Below, one piece after another: positions 23,501 through 29,500 of a stretch of DNA of 64,000 bases; within the stretch, counting starts at the first letter, position 1, and each line of letters starts with the position of its first letter. Under the pieces are notes generated by a model. That model had not been told where the DNA came from, ran no database searches, and saw only the letters and a list, made by a program, of their open reading frames with translations. A program made the position numbers and the translations under genes. Location: positions 10,920,587 through 10,984,586 of the forward strand of contig CM053326.1 in NCBI GenBank assembly GCA_028583605.1, read 5' to 3'. Origin of the DNA: Dastarcus helophoroides. Lineage: Eukaryota > Arthropoda > Insecta > Coleoptera > Bothrideridae.

Positions 23501-26500
23501 TCCAGTTCAACAAGTACAATCGGGGCCGGTTTTCCTCCTTTTCCGTTCATCCGTGTGATTTTCATTGTCGGGTATCCTTGTGCCTTGAGATCCTCGTGCA
23601 CGTCTTTTTCAGGTGTTTCTTGTGGAATACCTCGTATTACCACTTTTAGCGATTTTTCCTCACTCAGTTGGTGGGTGTGGAATTCAAGGTTTGCCTCCTT
23701 GAATACCTTGTACATTTTCCGGTAGTCGTTTACGGTTTGCGGCACGATTCTGATTCCGTCTCTGGTCGTTGAAGCTCTTGAGTAGACTATCTTTGTCTCC
23801 CTCAAATGTTTGCTTATTTCGGTCCATTTGTCTTTATTCCTTAGAATAATCGGTGTCGTGTTGTTATCAGTGGTTGTTTTGGATAGTTGTTTTTTCTGTT
23901 GTCGTGTTCGTTGTAAATGTCCGTTTGTTGTTTGTTGTTCGTTTCCTTGGGGGCTCTTCCGTTTTTTGTTCTTCCTCTTCTATCTGTTGGGTTATTCTTC
24001 ACGGTCCTCTTCGCTAGTTTGTAGGGCGGCAAATCGGTTTTGCCCTACAATCTTTTCGTCGCTGTTGTACTCCTCGGTCCTTTTCTTCTTTGCCATTTTC
24101 TTTGGGGTTGAAAATGTTTCTACTTGCATCTTGCAAGCCTCCTCGTTCTCTTTCGTTAGTTGAGCTATGCGCTCGTTTACTAACTCGGCCAAACCTATTA
24201 GTTCGGCCAAGTTGCAGTCTATCACGCTCTTCATCGTCGTAGATTGTGGCACCAACGATCCTGGGACCTGGTCGTACACAATTTAAACTCCGAAAAGCAC
24301 TAAGTTTTCACTTGAAGTTGGCTAGAGTCGCACTTAGGGAAGCTACTTAATTCACCTCCGTTCGGTACGAGTGTCGAGACAACTGTTTGTGTGGTTTCGG
24401 AAAGGACTATTTTCTTTTTTTCTTTATTTGGTGTTTATTTTTAATATAGAGATAATTATAATGTGCTATAGCGCAAAGCGCAGCGGCAGCAGCAGCGGCT
24501 ACCTATGGGTCCATATCAAAAATGTGTGGAGCCGGCATAAAGTTTCTGAAAAGTTGGACTTTCTCCTCAAGATTCTTATTTTTTTAGAAATTTTGATCTT
24601 TTCTCCCAAAATAATTCTACTTTTTGGTATTTTCATTCAAAATACTTCGTTTTTTGAAATTTCTTCATTTTTCTGAAAATAATCATCTTAAAGAAAAAAT
24701 TCTAAATTTTCAAAATAAATGTAACAATTCTAAAGAATTCGAAGTATTATAAATGTTATATTTTGACAAAAATACTAGATTTAAAAAAAAATTAGAAATA
24801 ATTAAAAAATGTCAAAATTTAAAAAAATATTTTTAAATAATCGCAATTCCTAAAAGGGCAAAATTAAAAAATGAAAATTAAAAAAAAATGGTAGAAAAAC
24901 CTAAAAAAAGGTCTAAATTTTCAAATAGAGAGAAATTTTGAAAAAAAAATCAATGTTTGAAAATGTTGATATATGTTATAAAACATGCGGTTTGTTGATG
25001 TAGATTTTACGAAAGTACCAATTTTGAGAAAACGTTCGAATTGTATTATGTCCAAATTAAAAAAAAAATCAGAAAATTGAAGTCAAAATTTCGAGAATCC
25101 GAAATTTTGAAAGTCGCAATTTTGAAAGTCTGAAAAAAAACAACTTTTTTTCCAAATTCAAAATTTCAATTTTATTGTTCAAAGTTCGTGTATTTCATAG
25201 ACAACTGTTCTCAAAAATTGTGAGAAATTTCTATTGTTTCCTCGAAATTTCGCTTTTTGCTCGAAATAGGTCGTTTTCGAGATTTTCGATTCGTTTTTTT
25301 AAATTCTATTTTATTTCAAAATTCGACTTTTTCTCAAAAATTGAGTTTCTGTGGAAAATTTTGAAAAAATCCTAATATTTCACCGTGAAAATTTCGACCG
25401 TTTTTCTTTCGATATTCCGTTATTTTAGGTTTTTTTTTCTAAAAATTTCGATCTTTTAGATTCTGCATGTCTAGAAATTTTGACTGTATTCCCAGTTTCT
25501 GGAAATTTAGACTTTCTGCTCGAAATTTTGGGGTTTTCTTTTAAAATAAATGTTTTTCCTAAAATTGGGGTTTATTCTCAAAATTATGCTTTTTGGTATT
25601 TTCATTCAAAAATCTTCTTTTTTTTAGAATCCCTTCAATTTTTGTTTAAATAATAATTCTACAGAAAAAACTCGAAATTTTCAACAAAAAAAATGTCACG
25701 GTTCCAAACGATCCAAAGTATTATAAATATTATATTTTGATAAAAATATGAGATTGATGATGATTCAAAAGTGTGAAATTAAAAAAAATATTTTTAAACA
25801 ATCAACATTCTTAAAAAGGTGGTAAAATTAAAAAAATAAATATTAAAAATAAAGTTCAAAAAGATCTATATTTCAAAAAAAAAGTTAGTGTTTGAAAATA
25901 TTGAATATGGTGTTGGTAACGATATGATAGGCGGTTTGTTTATGTAAATTTTGCAAAAGAAACAATTTTGAGAAAAAAACCAAAAACAGCGAAAATTGAG
26001 GTCGAAATTTCGAAAATCCAAAATTTTGAGTCAACAATTTTTAAAAAAGAGTTTAAATTTACAAGTGTATTTAAAAAAAATGACGACATTTTCGGAAAAC
26101 TTTGAAATTTTCAAAAAAGTCGAAACAAAAAAAAATCGAAATTTTGAAAAAAAATTCAATTTTTAAGATGTTCAAATTGAAAAAAAAAACATTGAAAATT
26201 GAGGTCGAAATTTCTAAAACCCAAAATTTTGAAAGTCAACAATTTTTTAAAAAGTCAAAATTTGAAGTTTCTATTTAAAAAAAAAGACGACATTTTCAGA
26301 AAACTTTGAAATTTTCAAAAAAGTCGAAACTAAAAAAAGCTATTTTGAAAATAAAATCAAAACTTTGAAAAAATGCCGAAATTTTCAGTCATCCATCCTG
26401 AAATTTGTGAAAAAACTTTTTAATCTCAACTTGAATTTTTGGAAAATATGTCGAAATTTTAAGATTAACCAACTCGGAACAAAATAAAATTCAGAATTTA

Positions 26501-29500
26501 CTAAAAGTAAATTTGGAAAGCCGTAATTTTAAAAAGTCGTCATTATGAAAGACACCATTGAAAAAGTTGTGTATTTGAGAAAAATCATAGTTCTGCCAAA
26601 AAATCGAAAGAAAAAAGAAAATCAAAATTTAAAAAGAAGTCAAAATTTTGAAAATAAAGTTCAAAGTGTTCAAAAAAGGAGAAATGAAAAAACAAAATTT
26701 TTATTAAGTCGAAATTTTGGAACAAATCAAAATTTTGGACAAGGATTGAAATTTTTAAGAGTCAAAAGCCTCAAATTTGTGAAAAAATCTTGAGATCTGG
26801 AGTTGAATGTTTAGCCAATATATCAAAATTTTTGGATTAACATTATAGCAACCTCAGAATTTTAAAGCAGAATTGAAAAACTGAAAGGTTGAAAATGTCG
26901 AAATTCTAAAAAAGTTGCAATTCAAAAATATTTTTAGGGCGGGAAAGGATTTTAGAAATCCGCAAACATTAGTTAAGTTGTTTGTAGCATTAGTGAGACC
27001 AATATTAGAATATTGTACTGTCATTTGGTCCCCGTTTTACGACGTTCATATTAATGCGGTCGAGAAAGTGCAATACAAATTTTGTAAATATTTGGCGTAC
27101 TTTATGTTCTCGGAATGTTCAACTAGTTGCGTGAATGAAGTGTATAAGCGATTTAACCTCAACAGACTTGTACATCGAAGAACACAGACTGATCTTTGTT
27201 TTTGGTACAAAATCATCAACGGCCTGATTGATTCACCGGAGTTGTTAGAGTTCTTTCCTCTCAGTGTTCCTCAATGGGAATTGAGGTCGAATCGCGTTCT
27301 AGCAAACTGTCTTACCTCGAAATCGTATGTTCGGAATAGCCCTATTAATAGAATATCTAGTTCGGTGAATGAGTATTGCAATTTGTTAAACTACTTTGGT
27401 GGTAATTATTGTGAATTTGTCAGAAGTGTGAAACGCCTGTCGATGCATTGAAATTGAAACAGATTTTTTTTATTATGGGGGCATTTACATTTACATTGTA
27501 TTATGGAATATTAATTGATGTTGAATTTTGATATATTCTACCTAATGTTAGTTTAACCTTCTGTACACACTGACATTTCAGATCTCGTATTTATATATTG
27601 TTAGAAATATATAAGAAAATACACGCGTACGGATATCAAATTATATTTCGCTTCAATAACTAATGAAATATCGCCAAATAACATGTGAGCGGCGTGTTAT
27701 CCGAGAGCCTCGAATTGAATGACAACATCAACTTTTTAATCTGCTTGCAAAAAAGGTTCCAAAAGTACGCTTCAGCGATAACGTTGTTGTCCTCTTCAAT
27801 TCAGGCGACCGGTGGCGGCTCCAGCAACACAAACATCCGATAACGAAACTATTATAATCGGCTCTTTTCTAACAATATCATGTATACTTGGTTGTATAAA
27901 GCCGATTGGCGTCTAATATCAATAAAAAAAATCGAAAGGATCAAAGATCGAAAAATTTAAAACATAAAATTTATGAATAAACTTTCTAACTTGAACTTGA
28001 ATTTTCGGAAAATATGTTCAAAACTTCACATTACGATCTCAGAATTTAAAAACCAAGTTTGAATAAAGATGAAATATCGAAAATAAAGTCAAAATTTGTA
28101 AAAGAAAAGTAAAAATTAAAGGTTAGTTTCGAAAAAATGTCGAAAAGTTCATGATTGCAGTCGCAAAAAAGAGTGTTTGGCAAAAATCAACTTTCTTTTG
28201 AAGTGTGAACTTATTTTACTAGAAATTTCTATTTTATCTTCTCAGAATATTGACTTTAATCTTCATTCCATTTATAGAAAAATTCTAGAGTAGTTGAGTT
28301 TAAAAATTTTAAAAGGAAACTCAAAATTTTGAGAAAAAATTCAAATTTTGGGAAAAGCACAGCAAACTGAAATAGAAATTTTAACAGGAAATTTTGAAAT
28401 TAATACACTAGATTTTGGGAAAATAACCAAATTTCGAGAAAAACTTAAATTTGGGTAGGCACGTACTAGAAGTTTGTCAAAGTTGGAAGCACATTGTTTA
28501 AACTCCCAGCAAATTTGTACAAATTAGAAGCAAACCTATTTAAATTAGAAACGAATTTGTTCACACTGGAAACAAACTTATTCAAATTAATAACAAATTT
28601 GTTCAAATTATAATCAAACCTATTACAGCAAATTTGTTCAAAAGAAAAAGAAAATTATTTTAATCAGAAGAAACTTTGTTCAAATCAACAGCAGTATTTT
28701 TTAAAGTTGCATATTTTGACACTTCGCGTGCATATTTTAAGGTAAGCATTTTGCTTGCATATTTGCATGCATATTTCAAGGTTTTTATGTTGCATACAAT
28801 CTGGTCTCTAGTAATTCCTGTTGCAATTTTAGAATATATTACATATAATTTTAAAATGTGAATCTTGAACACTCACAAACATGTTTCTAATGTATTTTCT
28901 TTAATAAGATGAAAAGAAAATTTGATATTTAATGAACCAGTTTTGAAATTGTTTGGCATGTTTGAAGCTTTTATATTCTGATTTGAAATAGTAACACTTA
29001 TTCGACAAATGACCAATTAAATGTTCTATAATTAAACAGTTAAACGTGCCGAAAATTGAAAATATGTACAACCGCAACCATAGATTAGTTTCGGCCTTCC
29101 TTGGCCTCATCAGTATGGTACGGTGGTTGTAAACACTTCCAACTTTAAGCCGTTAGTCAGTCGTATAAGTATCCAAAAGAGTAAACTCCCATTGGGTGAC
29201 TTGTAACAGAGTTCTAACTGTTTATTACGCAAACATTTTTGCTACATGCTAATCGAAGCATTCTTCTCTGCTGAGATAATATGCCTTGTATATACGAATA
29301 TATACAAGTTTATTATGATGCAATTGAAATCTAATTTCATTAGAATCTAATAAAAACTAGATTGCAATTGCAAAGATCACGTAAATGAGACAAAGCTTGT
29401 ATCACGGGTTGCATCGCAATATTCATTGATACAAACGTCCTCGGCGTGACTTAACTTTCATCTAATTCGACAAATGACCAATTAAATGTTCTGTAATTAA

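Larger units (their letters stand above)
19630..24539. mobile_element. 4.9-kb TIR unit enclosing a jockey-type LINE
   Basis: The ends AATGCCGGCTCCACAC (19630) and, inverted, TATGCCGGCTCCACAC (24539) match at 15 of 16 positions. The perfect 8-bp duplication AAGTTTCT flanks at 19622-19629 and 24540-24547. The uninterrupted target sequence can be seen in the related copy near 7675. The superfamily is not recognised: 8-bp duplications occur in hAT, P and Merlin elements, but these ends fit none that I know. Subterminal DNA is GC-rich with two strong hairpins. No transposase is present. Instead ORF1 and ORF2 of a LINE fill 20245-24279 on the minus strand. Confidence 0.8.
14182..28810. mobile_element. 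Giant composite hAT-like element with TAGAGACC ends
   Basis: The left end TAGAGACCAGATTATATGCA (14182) and the right end (28791-28810, reverse complement TAGAGACCAGATTGTATGCA) are inverted repeats matching at 19 of 20 positions. They are flanked by GTAATTTC (14174-14181) and GTAATTCC (28811-28818), a 7/8 match to an 8-bp duplication. The ends and TSD length suggest a hAT-type element. Its own sequence resumes after each insert: 14182-15104, 18412-19629, 24540-26930 and 27940-28810, about 5.4 kb in all. It is TTTCGA-type DNA, T-rich left and A-rich right, and it ends in the 21-bp minisatellite. Inserts are a pogo element, a TIR unit with a LINE, and a truncated LINE. No transposase of its own was found. 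Further fragments are at 33055 and 42830. Confidence 0.78.

Noticed and set aside
27597..27880. Possible MITE with ATTGTTAGAAA/TTTCTAACAAT ends in the tail of the truncated LINE
   Set aside because: Only about 11-13 bp match, no target duplication is visible, and AT-rich sequence makes chance likely.
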